Below, one piece after another: positions 30,946 to 44,700 of a DNA stretch of 64,000 nt. Every line of letters begins with the position of its first letter. Within the stretch, counting starts at the first letter, position 1. The notes beneath the pieces are model-generated. The model was not told the origin of the DNA, made no database searches, and worked only from the letters and a program-made list of their open reading frames with translations. This DNA is from Streptomyces albidus (ex Kaewkla and Franco 2022). GTDB taxonomy: Bacteria; Actinomycetota; Actinomycetes; Streptomycetales; Streptomycetaceae. The stretch spans positions 23,947 through 87,946 of the forward strand of contig NZ_JACBXA010000005.1 in assembly GCF_013870515.1 (NCBI RefSeq), in the 5' to 3' direction. The position numbers were made by a program, and so were the translations under genes.

Positions 30946-32625
30946 ATGCATGCAGAGAAGTCACACAAGGGTGAAGGCCAGGGGCGTCCGGAGTACGACG
31001 TCATCGTTCTGGGCGCCGGAATAGCCGGCACGATGCTGGGCGCCATCCTCGCCCGTAACGGTGCGAAGGTCCTGCTGGTCGACGCGGGGGAGCACCCGAA
31101 GTTCGCCGTCGGGGAGTCGACGATCCCTGAGACGCTGGTGACCCTGCGGATCATGGCCGACAGGTACGGCGTCCCGGAGATCGCGTCCCTCGCGAGCCTT
31201 GCCGAGGCCACAGGGGACATCAACCACTCCTTCGGTACGAAGGAGCACTTCGGCTTCCTCCTGCACCGGGAGGGCGAGGAGCCCAACTGGCACGAGGCGA
31301 CGCAGTTGAGCACCCCGTCGGGGCTCAGCCAGACCAGTCACCTCTTCCGGCAGGACACCGACCAGTTCCTCTTCAACGCCGCGGTGCGCCACGGCTGTGT
31401 GCCGAGGCTGGGCCACCCGGTCAGCGAAGTGGACATCGAGGACGACCTGGTGCGGATCCACGGGGTGGACGGCACCAAGACCACCGGCCGCTTCCTCGTG
31501 GACGCGAGCGGCTTCCGCTCTCCGCTCGCGGCGAAGCTGCAGCTGCGGGAGGAGCCCAGCAGGCTCAAGCACCATTCGCGCTCCCTCTTCACCCACATGG
31601 TGAACGTCAAGGGGGACGAGGTGCTGCACCACGAGGACAGCCAGCGTCCGCCGACGCCCTGGTACAACGGCACCATGCACCACGTCTTCGAGCGTGGCTG
31701 GTTCTGGGTCATCCCGTTCGACAACACCTCCAAGTCCCGGAACCCGCTGGTGAGCGTGGGGCTGACGATGGACCCGCGCCGCTACCCCAAGAACCGCGAA
31801 CTCACCCCGGAGCAGGAGTTCTTCGAGTTCGCCTCGAAGTATCCGGCCGTGGCCCGGCAGTTCGAGGGTGCGAGGGCGGTCCGCGAGTGGGTGTCCACCG
31901 AGCGCCTGCAGTACTCCTCGACGCGTTCCGTCGGGGCGCGCTGGTGCCTGATGGCCCACGCGGCCGGTTTCATCGATCCGCTCTTCTCCCGCGGCATCTC
32001 CAACACGGCCACCGTGGTCAACTCCTTCGCCTGGCGCCTGCTCGACGCTCTGCGGGAGGACGACTTCACCAGGGAGCGGTTCGAGTACGTCGAGCGGCTG
32101 GAGCAGGGCCTGCTGGACCACAACGACGCCCTGGTCGACTCCTCCTTCATCGCCTTCGAGCACTACCGCCTGTGGTCGGCGATCTTCCGCATCTGGGCGT
32201 TCGGTTCGGTCGTGAGCGCGAACCGGCTGCAGAGCGCGCTGCTGCGCTACCGGCGCACCGGGGACGTCCAGCATCTGCGTGAGCTGGAGGACGTGCCCAA
32301 CCTGGGCCTGTGGTGGCCCGATCACGACGGCTACAAGTCCCTCTTCGACGCCATGGTCACCCAGGCCGAGCTGTGCGAGCAGGGTGTGATCACGGGTGAG
32401 GCCGCTGCCGACGAGCTCTTCTCCCAGCTGAAGAAGGCGGACTTCGTGCCTTCCGCCCTCGGTTTCGACAACGCTGAGGAGCGCTGGCTGCGGCCGACGC
32501 CGCGTGTGATGTTCTCCCTGTTCCGGTGGCTGCTGACCAAGGCGCCCGCCGACGTGCGGAAGCTCTACCTCGGTCCGACGGTGGAGGCGGTCAAGACCCT
32601 CGCCTCGGGCCGCCGCCCGTTCTAG
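30946..32625 (+). CDS. FADH2-dependent halogenase
   Basis: The 559-residue protein keeps the flavin-halogenase signature: [17 protein letters not shown] (FAD), [11 protein letters not shown] and WFWVIP at residues 252-257, matching WxWxIP. The loop [13 protein letters not shown] resembles halogenases that act on phenolic, pyrrolic or carrier-bound substrates more than the free-tryptophan enzymes. It needs FADH2, which the flavin reductase at 62712-63323 can supply. Likely targets are the salicyl ring, the Phe ring or another aromatic unit (inference). The ATG at 30946 has GAGGAGC before it. Its paralogue ends 14 bases upstream and NRPS1 begins 109 bases downstream. Confidence 0.88.
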   Translation: MHAEKSHKGEGQGRPEYDVIVLGAGIAGTMLGAILARNGAKVLLVDAGEHPKFAVGESTIPETLVTLRIMADRYGVPEIASLASLAEATGDINHSFGTKEHFGFLLHREGEEPNWHEATQLSTPSGLSQTSHLFRQDTDQFLFNAAVRHGCVPRLGHPVSEVDIEDDLVRIHGVDGTKTTGRFLVDASGFRSPLAAKLQLREEPSRLKHHSRSLFTHMVNVKGDEVLHHEDSQRPPTPWYNGTMHHVFERGWFWVIPFDNTSKSRNPLVSVGLTMDPRRYPKNRELTPEQEFFEFASKYPAVARQFEGARAVREWVSTERLQYSSTRSVGARWCLMAHAAGFIDPLFSRGISNTATVVNSFAWRLLDALREDDFTRERFEYVERLEQGLLDHNDALVDSSFIAFEHYRLWSAIFRIWAFGSVVSANRLQSALLRYRRTGDVQHLRELEDVPNLGLWWPDHDGYKSLFDAMVTQAELCEQGVITGEAAADELFSQLKKADFVPSALGFDNAEERWLRPTPRVMFSLFRWLLTKAPADVRKLYLGPTVEAVKTLASGRRPF

Positions 32626-32734
32626 ACGCGCCTTTCCACTTCACCGGCCGCGTGGCGTTCGCGTCACGGACTCCGGCCGTCCCCTTTCAGCTCTTCAGCC
32701 CCATGCCGACGATCTGCCCTGGAGCCTGCGACAA

Positions 32735-35700
32735 ATGCGTGATCGCCAAGGTGCCCGACTGCCGTTGCTGGACGCTCAGTCGGGCATCTGGTTCGGACAG
32801 CAGCTGGATCCGGCCAACGCGACGTACAACACCGGCGAGTACGTCGACATCGCGGGGCCGGTCCAGGTGGCGGCCTTCGAGGAAGCCGTACGGCAAGCCG
32901 TGGCGGAGACGGACGCGCTGCACCTGATCCTGTCCTCCCAGGACGGGGTCCCCGGGCAGCAGATCGAGGTCGGCCACGACTGGCCCTTCCACGTACTGGA
33001 CGTGAGCGGGGAGCGCGATCCGCACGCCGCAGCCGTCGCATGGATGGAAGAGGACCTGGCCAGGCCGGTGGACCTGACCGGGGGACCGCTGTTCACCGAG
33101 GCACTCTTCAAGATCGCCTCCGACCGCTTCCTCTGGTATCAGCGGGTGCACCACATCACGGTCGACGGCTACGGGCTCTCGCTCATCGCCCGCCGGGTGT
33201 CCGAGCTCTACACGGCGTGCGTCGAGTCCGCCCCCGGCGGTGAGGCGGACTTCGCCACCTCGGCGGAGCTCGTCGGCGAGGAGGAGGCCTACCGGGCCTC
33301 CGCCGCTTACGAGGAAGACCGCCGGTGGTGGCTGGAGCAGTTCGCGGACCGGCCGCGTCCCGCTGTTCTCGCGGGGCGGTACGCGGACCGTACGGGCCGG
33401 GTGCTGCGCCGTACCTTACGGCTGCCCGAGGAGACGGTTCAGCGGCTTCACGATGCGGCCTACAGGCTGGAGTCGGGATGGCCGCAGCTGGTCACCGCGG
33501 CCACCGCGGTCCTGCTGACCCGCATGACCGGGGAGGCGGAAGCCGTGCTCGGAATGCCGAGCATGTGCAGGCTGACGCCCACGGCACGACGCACGCCGTC
33601 GATGGTCATGAACATCCTGCCTCTGCGGGTCCGGGTCAACGGCGCGGGCACGGTGGGCGAGCTGGTGGCGGAAGTCGACGCCCGAGCCCGGCAGGGCATG
33701 CGTCATCAGAGGTTCCGCTCCGAGGAGTTGCGCCGCGAGTTGGGTCTTCTCGGCTCCGACAGGCGCCTGTTCGGACCCATCGTCAACATCATGCCCTTCG
33801 ACTACGGGCTGGCCTTCGCCGGCCACAGGGCGACCACGCACAACCTCGCCGGCGGCCCCATCGACGACCTGCGGATCGCCGTGTACGACCGTTCCGACGA
33901 GTCCGGGCTGCGTTTCGACTTCGACGCCAACCCGGCCGTCTACGACGAGGAAGACCTCGCCGCACACCAGGAGCGCTTCGTACGCGTCCTCGACGGACTG
34001 TGCGAAGCGGCGGGCACGGACCGTCCGTTGAGCACGCTGGACGTGCTGGGCGCGGCGGAACAGGCACGCCGTGAAGCGGCCAACGACACGGCGGGACCCG
34101 TGCCGGAAGAGCTCATGCATCAGCTCTTCGAGCGTCAGGCACGCCGTGCTCCGGAAGCGACCGCCGTCGTGGACGAGCGGGTGAGTCTCACCTACGGCCA
34201 GGTCAACAGGGGCGCGAACCGACTGGCACGGCAGCTCGCCGAGGCCGACGTCCAGTCCGGCGAGCGGATCGCCGTACTGGCGCGCAAGGGGTGGCGCCAG
34301 GTCGTGGGGTGCCTCGGCGTGCAGAAGGCGGGCTCCGCGTATCTGCCGGTCGACTTCGAGTGGCCGCTGGAGCGGCTCGCACTGGTGCTGCGCCTGGGCG
34401 GGGTGCGGGTCGTCGTAGCCGATCCCGAACTGGCCGAGATCGCCGGGCAGTTGTCCGCCGACGGGGGCCCGCGCCACATCCTGATCGAGGACGGGCTGCT
34501 CGAACCCGGCAGCGCGGGTGACGAACCTGCGGACCCGCCGGCCCGCCAGACGCCCGACGACATCGCCTACGTGATCTTCACCTCCGGGTCGACAGGTACG
34601 CCGAAGGGCGTGGTGATCGACCACAGGGGAGCGGTCAACACACTGACCGACATCAACGACAGGTTCGGGATCGGCGCCGGGGACCGGGTCTTCGCCCTCT
34701 CCAGCCTGACGTTCGACCTGAGCGTGTACGACGTCTTCGGCGTCCTCGCTGCCGGCGGCACCGTGGTCCTCCCGCCTGACGAGGACCGGCGGGAGCCTGC
34801 GGCGTGGTGCGACTGGCTCATCCGGCACAGGGTGACCGTGTGGAACACCGTGCCGATGTTCATGCGCATGCTGGTCGAGGCCGCGGGTGGCCTGCCGTCG
34901 GCGCAGCGCGAGGCACTGGCGGGGACGCTGCGCCTGGTGATGATGAGCGGCGACTGGATTCCCGTCGACCTTCCCGCCATCATCCGCAGCCGCTTCCGGC
35001 ACCCGGATCTTCGAGTGATGAGCCTGGGCGGTGCCACCGAGGCGTCCATCTGGTCGATCGCGTACGAGATCGGTGAGGTCGATCCCCAGTGGCGCAGCAT
35101 CCCCTACGGCGCAGCGCTTCGGAACCAGACCTTCCACGTCCTTGACGAGTCCTTGCGGGAGTGTCCGGACGGCGTGACGGGCCAGCTCCACATCGGCGGC
35201 ATCGGCCTGGCGAAGGGCTACCTCCAGGACGAGGAACGCACGGCGGCGTCCTTCATCACGCGCCCCTCGGGCGGCCGGCGGCTTTATCGCACCGGAGACC
35301 TGGGGCGCTGGAGAGCGGACGGGCAGATCGAGTTCCTCGGCCGCGACGACCTCCAGGTCAAGATCGGTGGTCACCGTATCGAGCTGGGCGAGATCGAGCA
35401 GCACCTCGACTCCTGCGACGGAGTGCGCCGGGGGCTGGTGCACGTACAGCAGATCGGCGGCGAGAGCCGGCTCGTGGCCTGCCTCGTACCGGAGCAGACC
35501 GGGTCGCAGGGCCAGGAGCCCGCCGACGCGGGGGACTTGGGGCGCAGCGTGCGGGCGGCCCTTCAGCAGGTGCTGCCCCCCTACCTCGTGCCCGACCGGT
35601 ACGTGCTCATGGACTCCGTGCCGCTCTCCTCCAACGGCAAGGTGGACCGCTCCCGGCTTCCCGGCACGCCCGAGGCGGGTCAGGAGCAGGAGGGGCGTCC

Positions 35701-38700
35701 GGCCCTGTCGAAGCCGGGCGGCGAGCAGCTGGTCGAGGGGGCCTGGCAGCGTTCGGAGCACAGCCCGCCGCGCACCCCTCAGGAAGAGGTGCTCTGCACA
35801 CTGTTCGCGGACCTTCTCGGAGTGCGGGCGGTCGGTACGGAGGACAACTTCTTCGAGCTGGGCGGCCATTCGCTGACGGCGACCCGGCTCGTGGGGCGCA
35901 TCCGGTCCGTACTCGGTGTCGAGCTGACTGTCCGTACGCTCTTCGCCGCGCCCACCGTCGCCCAGCTCGTACCCCACCTGGAGGGGACCGCACGGGCCGA
36001 GCGGCCCCTTGTCGCCGGGGAACGGCCGGAGCTGATTCCGCTGTCCTTCGCCCAGCGCCGGCTGTGGTTCCTCAACAGCATCGAGGGCCCCAGCGCCACG
36101 TACAACGTGCCGCTGGTCCTCCGGCTGGAGGGTGAGGTGGACGCCGCCGCGCTGCGGGACTCCCTCGCCGATGTCGTCGCCCGTCACGAGAGTCTGCGCA
36201 CCGTCTTCCCCGTGTCCGAGGCGGGCGTGCTGCGGCAGGAGATCCTCGACGTGCCGGACGGGCCGGGCCTGGAGACCCGTACGGTCGGAGAGGACGACCT
36301 CCCGGATGTGCTGTCGGCCGCCGTCCGGCGGACCTTCGACCTCACTGCCGAACTGCCCTTCCGCGCTTCCCTGTTCAGCACGGCTCCTGACCGGCACGTT
36401 CTGCTGCTCCTGCTCCACCACATCGCGGGCGACGGCTGGTCGCTGGCGCCGCTGACGCGGGATCTGAGCCGCGCGTACGCGGCGCGCAGGCTGGGAGCCG
36501 CTCCAGCGCTCGCACCGCTGGCGGTGCAGTACGCCGACTACACGCTGTGGCAGCACGCGCAGTTGGGCAGCGAGGACGACGAGGACAGCCCGATATCCCG
36601 TCAGCTCGCGTTCTGGCGTGCCGCTCTGGAGGACCTGCCGGAACAGCTCCAACTGCCCACGGACAGGCCGCGCCCCGCCGAGTCGGGACACCACGGCGGC
36701 ATGATCGACTTCCGGTTCGACGCGGAGCTGCACACCGCGCTGCAGGCGCTGGCGCGGGAGGCGCGAGCGAGCCTGTTCATGGTGGTGCAGGCGGCTCTGG
36801 CGGCGGTTCTGACCAGGCTCGGGGCGGGCGAGGACATCCCGCTCGGCAGCCCCGTCGCGGGGCGTACGGACGAGACGCTCGACGAACTGGTCGGCGCGTT
36901 CGTCAACACGCTGGTGCTGCGCACCGACACATCCGGTACGCCGTCCTTCCGCGAGCTGCTGGAACGGGTGCGTACGGCGGACCTGGCCGCCTACGCACAC
37001 CAGGACGTGCCGTTCGAACGCCTCGTGGAGGTGCTCAACCCGGTCCGGTCGCTGGCCCGGCACCCGCTGTTCCAGATCATGCTCGTCGCGCAGAACACCC
37101 CCGATGCCGAGGTGGCCTTCCCCGGTGTCACCGCGCACGGCGACGTCGTCGGCGCCGGGATGTCGCGCTTCGACCTGACCATCGGTTTCACCGAACGACG
37201 TTCACCCGACGGGACGTCCGCGGGCGTGGACGGCTGGATCGAGTACAGCAACGACCTCTTCGACCGCGAGACCGTCGAGATGCTCGCGGAATGTCTCATC
37301 CGGATGCTCTCGGCGGTCGCCGCCGACGCCGCACAGCCGATCGACCGTGTCGACATCCTCTCGCCGGCCGAGCGCTCCCTGATGCTCGCGGCCTCGCACG
37401 GTGAGAGCCGTACCGGGCCGCCCGTCACACTTCCCGCCCTCTTCGAGGCGCAGGCCGCGCGCAGCCCCCGGTCGACAGCGGTGACTGACGGCTCCACGGT
37501 GCTCAGCTACGGCGAACTGAACAGGCGGGCCAACCAGTTGGCCCACGTACTGATCGCCGGGGGTGTCGGCCCCGGCGCGTTCGTGGGAGTGGTCATGCCG
37601 CGCTCCGCGGACGTGATCGTCGCCCTCCTCGGGGTGCTCAAGTCCGGTGCGGCGTACCTGCCGCTGGACCCTGAGCTGCCGGCCGAACGGATCGACGTCA
37701 TGTGCGCCGACGCAGGTCCGGCACGCCTGATCACAACGGCGGAGGTGGCAGCGGTGCTGCCGCCGGGGGTGCGCGAGCGTGCCCTCGTCCTCGACGACGA
37801 GACCGTGGCACGGTCGCTGGAGCAGGCGCCCGCCGGCGATCCGTCGGACGAGGACCGTACCGGCGAGCTGACGCCGCGGCACGCCGCGTACGTGATCTAC
37901 ACCTCCGGCTCCACCGGCACCCCCAAGGGCGTCGTCGTCGAACACCGCAGCATGACCGGTCTGTTGGCGTGGGCCGCCGACCGCATGGGTCCGGATGCGC
38001 TGTCCCGGGTGCTCGCCGCGACCTCGCTCAGCTTCGACGTCTCCGTCTTCGAGGTCTTCACGCCGCTGACGACCGGCGGAAGCATCGAAGTCGTACGGGA
38101 CCTGCTCGACCTGACCGACCTGCCCGGCGGGGAGTGGAGCGGCGGCACGATCGTCGCCGTGCCCTCCGCCTTCACCCGGCTCATCGGAGACCGCGCGCTG
38201 CGGCTGCGGGCCGACGCGGTGGTGCTGGGCGGCGAGGCGCTCTCCGCCAGCGCGGTCGCGGACGTACGCGAGGCGCTGCCGGGCAGCCGGCTCGTCAACG
38301 GATACGGGCCGACCGAGGCGACGGTCTACGCCACCTCGTGGGAAGCGGGAGCCGACGGCGACGGAGGCTGGGACGGCGAGCCCGCCATCGGCAAACCGGT
38401 GTGGAACGCACGGGCCTACGTGCTCGACGGCCGGCTGCAGCCGGTGGCCACCGGGGTGCTCGGAGAGCTGTACCTGGCGGGGCCGGGCCTCGCACGCGGA
38501 TACCTGCGCCGTGCCGCTCTGACCGCGGAGCGCTTCGTGGCCGACCCGTTCGGGCCGCCGGGTGAGCGGATGTACCGGACCGGCGACCTCGTGCGCCGGC
38601 GCCGCAACGGCGACCTCGAGTACGCCGGACGGGCCGACACCCAGGTCAAGGTCCGCGGGTTCCGCGTGGAGCCCGGCGAGATCGAAGCGGCCCTCGCCGC

Positions 38701-41700
38701 ACATCCCGCAGTGGCGCAGGCCGTCGTCGTGGTCCGCGAGGACCGTCCCGGAGAGCGCCGCCTGACGGGGTACGTCGTCCCCCGCGGCGAACGCGCACCC
38801 CGGCCGGGCGAGTTGCGCGAGCACCTCGCCGGACGGCTCCCCGACTACATGCTGCCCAGCGCCCTGCTCGTACTGGACGCGCTGCCGCTGAACGCGAACG
38901 GCAAGCTGGACCGCGGCGCCCTTCCCGCTCCGGACCGTTCGGGTTCCCGTGACGGACTGGCACCGCGCACTCCGCGTGAGGAGCAGCTGTGCCGACTGGT
39001 CGCCGAGGTCGTCGGGGTGGACCACGTCAACGCGGACGACAGCTTCTTCGATCTGGGCGGCGACAGCATCGTCTCGATCCAGCTGGTCAGCCGGGCCCGC
39101 ATGGAGGGCCTGCATCTGACGTCGCGGGACGTCTTCCAGCACAAGACCGTGGCGGCGCTGGCCGTCGCCGCGCAAGTACGTGAAGAGGCACCGGAGGTCC
39201 CCGAGGACGACGGAGTGGGGCCGCTCCCGCCGACGCCGATCGTGCACTGGCTGCGCGAGCGCGGCGGCGACTTCGCGGGATTCCACCAGGCGATGTCGGT
39301 GCCCGTGCCCGCCGGCGCGAGCGAGGAAGCGCTCGGCACCGCCCTCCAGGCGCTGCTCGACCACCACGACGCGCTGCGGCTGCGGCTGGAGAGGGTCGCG
39401 GGCGGTGCCGTGTGGAGTCTGCGTACCGAAGCGAAGGGCGAGGTGCGGGCAGCGGAGTGCCTGCGGCGCGTGGACGCCGCGGGAACGACCCAGGAGGAGC
39501 TGTCCCGTTCGGTCGCCGAACACACGACCTCGGCCCGTGACCGCCTCGACCCCGAGGCCGGAGCCATGGTGCAGGCCGTGTGGTTCGACCGCGGTACGAG
39601 CGGGCCCGGACGGCTGCTGCTGGTGGTTCACCACCTGGCGGTCGACGCCGTCTCGTGGCGGATCCTGCTGCCCGACCTGGCCTCGGCCTACGAATCCGCC
39701 GCAGCCGGAGGCACCCCGAGTCCGGCGGCCTGCGGTACGTCCTTCCGCAGATGGGCCGAGCTGCTGCTGGAGCAGGCGCAGGACCCCTCGCGGATGGACG
39801 AACTCCCGGTGTGGACCGAGATGCTCGCCGGCCACGATCCACTGCTGAGCGAGAACGAAGGCGTACTCGGGAAGGGGCAGCCGCCGGCGGCCGGTGGACA
39901 CGGCACGCCCTCCAGCGGAGGCGGGCTCTCGCTCACCAGGACCCTGGACGTGGAGCGCACCCGGCCGCTGCTGACCGCTGTGCCCGCGGCCTTCGGCGCG
40001 GGCGTGGACGAGCTGCTGCTGACCGCGCTCGCGATGGCCGTGGCGCGTTGGCGCCGTGAACGCGGATTCGGCGAGGACGGTTCCGTACTCGTCGACGTCG
40101 AGGGGCACGGCCGGGAAGACGTCGTACCCGGACTCGACCTCTCCCGCACCGTGGGCTGGTTCACCTCCCTCTACCCGGTGCGGCTCGGCTCAGGGGACGC
40201 CGGCGCCGAAGAGGCGTGGAAGGGGGGCTCCGCCCTCGCCGCATCCGTCAAGTCCGTCAAGGAGCGGCTGCGTACGCTGCCGCACCGGGGCCTGGGATAC
40301 GGCCTGCTGCGCCATCTGAACGCGCAGACGGCCCCGCTCCTGGCGACGCTCCCCCAGGCCCAGATCGGGTTCAACTACCTCGGCCGCTTCGGTGACTCGC
40401 ACAAGGAAGCCGGCCTGTGGCAGGCCGTGCCCGACACGGACGCCCTCGGCGGTGCGGCGTCGCGGATGTCTCCCGCGCACACGCTCGAACTGAACGCCCT
40501 CACCACGGACGGCGGTTCGGGGCCCGAACTGAGCGTGACGTGGACGTGGGACGAGCAGCGGCTGTCCGGTGAGGCCGTGGCCGGACTCGCGGAGCTGTGG
40601 TTCGAGGCGCTGGCTCTCCTGGTGGACACCGCGGACCAGGGCGAGTTCGGCCGTCTCACGCCCTCGGACCTTCCGCTGGTCTCCCTCCAGCAGGGGGAGA
40701 TCGACGATCTGGAACGCAAGTTCCCCGGGCTGGCCGACGTGCTGCCCCTCTCCCCGCTCCAGGAGGGCCTGTTCTTCCACGCCCGCTACGACGCGGACTC
40801 CACCGACGTCTACGCCGTGCAGATCGTCTTCGACCTGGACGGCGAGCCCGACCGCGACGCTCTGCGCGCGTCGGTGCGTACGCTGCTGCACCGGCACCCC
40901 ACGCTGCGTGCCGCCTACTGCGAGGCGGGCCCGCGCCGGCCCGTGCAGGCAGTGCTGGAAGAGGTGCCGCTGCCATGGCAGGAGTGGGATCTCGCGCATC
41001 TCACGGGCGAGGCCCGTGAGGCGGAACGCATGAGGCTGCTGGACGAGGACCGGCTGCTGCGCTTCGACCCGGAGCAGCCGCCGCTCATGCGCTTCACGCT
41101 GGTGCGGCTCGGTGCCGGCAGGCACCAACTGGTCATCACCAACCATCACATCGTGATGGACGGCTGGTCCACGACCTTGCTGCTGCAGGAACTGTTCGCG
41201 CTCTACGAGGCGGACGGCGACGGCACCGCCCTGCCGCCCGTCCCGGCCTACCGCGGCTACCTCGACTGGCTGGACGGCCAGGACAGCGATGCCGCGGGGG
41301 AGGCCTGGCGCGAGGCGCTGGACGGCCTGGAGGAGCCCACAGTCGTCGTGCCCGTGGAGCAAGGGCGCGTACCGGTGATCCCCGAGCCGGTCGTCGTCGA
41401 ACTCCCCGAGGAGGCCACCGCGTCGCTGCGGCGGTGGGCGAGGGCCAACGACCTCACCATGAACACGCTCGTGCAGGGCGCCTGGGCGGTTCTGCTGAGC
41501 CGTACGACGGGCCGCGACGACGTGGTCTTCGGCGGCACCGTCTCAGGACGCCCGCCGGAGCTCCCCGAAGTCGACGGCATGGTGGGCCTGTTCATCAACA
41601 CCCTCCCGGTTCGTGTCCGGCTCCGGCCCGACGAGCCGCTGCCGGAGATGCTGGCCAGGCTCCAGGACGAACAGTCCCGCCTGATGGAGCACCATGCGCT

Positions 41701-44700
41701 GCTGGGCCTCGGCGACATCCAGAAGGCCGCCGGTCTGGGCGAACTCTTCGACACGGTCACGGTGTTCGAGAACCACCCGTTCGATCCGGGCTCGTTCGAC
41801 ACCACCGCGGCGGGCATGCGGATCACGGGCCGTGAGGCCCGCGACGCCACGCACTACCCGCTCAGCCTCATCGCCGCGCTCTCCGGCGAACGGCTGTATC
41901 TGCGGCTCGGTTTCCGTCCGGACCTGATGGAGCGGGAGCAGGCCGAGACCCTCATGGCGCGGCTGGTGAGCGTCCTGTCCGCGATGGAGGCACAGCAGGA
42001 CCGCGAGGTCGGCGGCATCGAAGCCCTCGCCCCCGGTGAACGCGGGCTGGTGCTGGAGGAGTGGAACCGGACGTCGCAGCCCGCGCCGTGGCGCACGCTC
42101 CCCGAACTGTTCGAGACGCAGGCGCTGCGTACTCCCGACGCCCTCGCACTGGCAGGGCCAGGGGTGGAGCTGTCGTACGCCGGGCTCGACGAGAGGGCCA
42201 ACCGGCTGGCCAGGCTGCTCATCGAGCGAGGTGTCGCCCCCGAGCAGGTGGTGGCTCTCGCGCTGCCCCGGTCGGTGGAGCTGGCCGTGGCGGCCCTGGC
42301 CGTCTCCAAGGCCGGAGGCGCCTACCTGCCGCTGGATCCGGACTACCCGCCGGACCGGATCGCGTACATGCTGCGCGACGCCCGGCCCGCGCTGGTGCTG
42401 ACGCTGCGGGAGCACGCCGAACGGCTCCCCGCCGCCGATCAGTTCGTACGGATGACGCTGGACGGTGCGGAGACGGCCGAAGCCCTGGAGGCCGTGGCCG
42501 GCGAAGCTGTGGACGACTCCACACGGCTCGCGCCGCTCGACCCGGCGCACCCGGCGTATGTGATCTACACCTCCGGCTCGACAGGCGCACCGAAGGGAAC
42601 GGTCGTCCCGCACCTGGGAGTCGGCAGCCTGGCGGCCACGCAGGTGGAGCGCTTCCGGCTGACCGCGGAGAGCCGGGTGCTGCAGTTCTCATCGCCGAGC
42701 TTCGACGCCGGCGTGATGGAGATGCTCATGGCGTTCGCGTCGGGAGGCGCGCTGGTCGTACCTCCGCAGGGGCCGCTCGCCGGCGAACCCCTGGCGGCCG
42801 TGCTGCGCGGAAGCGGGATCACACACGCGCTGATTCCGCCCGCAGCGCTCGCCACCGTTCCGGTGGAGGGACTCGAGAGCTTCAGCACTCTGCTGGTGGG
42901 CGGCGAGGCATGCCCACCTGACGTGGTGGGCCGCTGGGTCTCCGGCCGTCGCATGATCAACGCGTACGGCCCGACCGAAGCGACCGTCTGCGTCACCACG
43001 AGCGATCCCGGGCAGGGCGAGGACGTCCTGCCCATCGGCCGGCCCGTGCACAACACCCGCTGCTACGTGCTGGATTCACGGCTGCGGCCCGTGGCGCCCG
43101 GCGTCGTCGGCGAGTTGTACGTCGCGGGCGACTGTGTGGCGCGCGGCTATCTCGGCCGCCCCGCGCTGACCGCCGACCGGTTCGTCGCGGATCCCTTCGG
43201 GGCGCCGGGCAGCCGGATGTACCGCACCGGTGACCGTGCCCGCTGGCGCCGCGACGGGCAGCTGGAGTTCGCAGGTCGCGCCGACGCGCAGGTCAAGCTG
43301 CGCGGCTTCCGCATCGAACCCGGCGAGATCGAGTCGATGCTCGCCCGTCATCCCGCTGTCGGGCAGTGCCTCGTCACCGTGCGCGAGGACAAGCCCGGCG
43401 ACAGGCGGCTCGTGGCCTACGTGACCGCCGCGGAGGAAGCGGACGCTACGGCCGACGAGGCGGCGCACGCGCAGCGCGTCCAGGAATGGCACCAGATCTA
43501 CGACACGCTGTACGAGGAGACCGCGGGGCTCGACTTCGGCGAGAACTTCTCCGGCTGGAACAGCAGTTACACCGGCGAGCCGATCCCGCTGGAGCAGATG
43601 CGCGAGTGGCGCGAGGCCACAGTCGAGCGGATCCGTGAGCTGGCGCCCGCACGGGTTCTGGAACTCGGCGTGGGCAGCGGTCTCGTGCTCGCCCCTCTCG
43701 CCCCCCACACCGAGGCCTACTGGGCGACCGACTTCTCCGCGGCCGCAGTCGACACACTCCGCGCGAAGGTCGCGGGCGTGCCCGGGCTGGCGGAGAAGGT
43801 GGAGCTGCGTACACAGGCCGCCGACGACCTGCGTGGGCTGCCGGTGGACTACTTCGACACCGTCGTCGTCAACTCGGTCGTCCAGTACTTCCCCAGCGCC
43901 GCATACCTGGAGCGGGTGCTGCGCCAGGCGCTGGAGCTGGTACGGCCGGGCGGCACGGTCTTCGTGGGAGACGTACGCAATCTGCGCCTCTGCCGGCCGT
44001 TCCACTCCGCCGTCACCCTGCAGCAAGCCGCCCCCGACACCGATACCGCTGTGCTGCGCCGGGCGACGGAACAAAGCGTGCTGATGGAGCGGGAGTTGCT
44101 GGTCGACCCGGAGTTCTTCCCGGCACTGGCCCGTTCCCTCCCAGCGGGCACCACCGCCGACGTACGGGTCAAGCGCGGCGAGCACCACAACGAGCTGACC
44201 CGCTACCGCTACGACGCGGTGCTCCGCAAGCCGGATCATCCCGGTGCACACCCCGCCCCGCAGGAGCGCGGAGCCGAACTGCGCCTGCACTGGTCGCGTG
44301 ACCTGGGCAGCGTGGAGGCCGTCGGGCACCGGCTCGCGGAGAGCGACTGGACCCGGCTGCGGATCGAGGACGTCCCCAACGGACGGCTTGCGGGTGAACT
44401 GGCCGCCGTACGGACCCTGGAGAGCGGAACTCCCGCCGAGGCGTACCCCGCCCCCGACCCGGAGGCCTTCCACCGGCTCGCCGAACAGTACGGCCACCGG
44501 GCCGAGGTCACCTGGTCCGCCCCGTCCCCCGAAGGCAGCCTCGACGTCGTCTTCACCCGTGCCGGCGACACCGCTGTGCGGACGGTCTTCGAGCCCGGCG
44601 CCGCAGAGCCCGCTCTCCCGGCATGCACCAACGACCCCCAGGCGGGCCGCGGTCTGGCCGTGCTCACCTCATCGCTGCGCGGCTACCTGGAGGACCTGCT

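Noticed and set aside
33416..37138. Very long open frame antisense to NRPS1 (and similar ones antisense to NRPS2)
   Set aside because: High GC makes long antisense frames common; the sense frame has complete NRPS domains and the antisense product shows no known motif.
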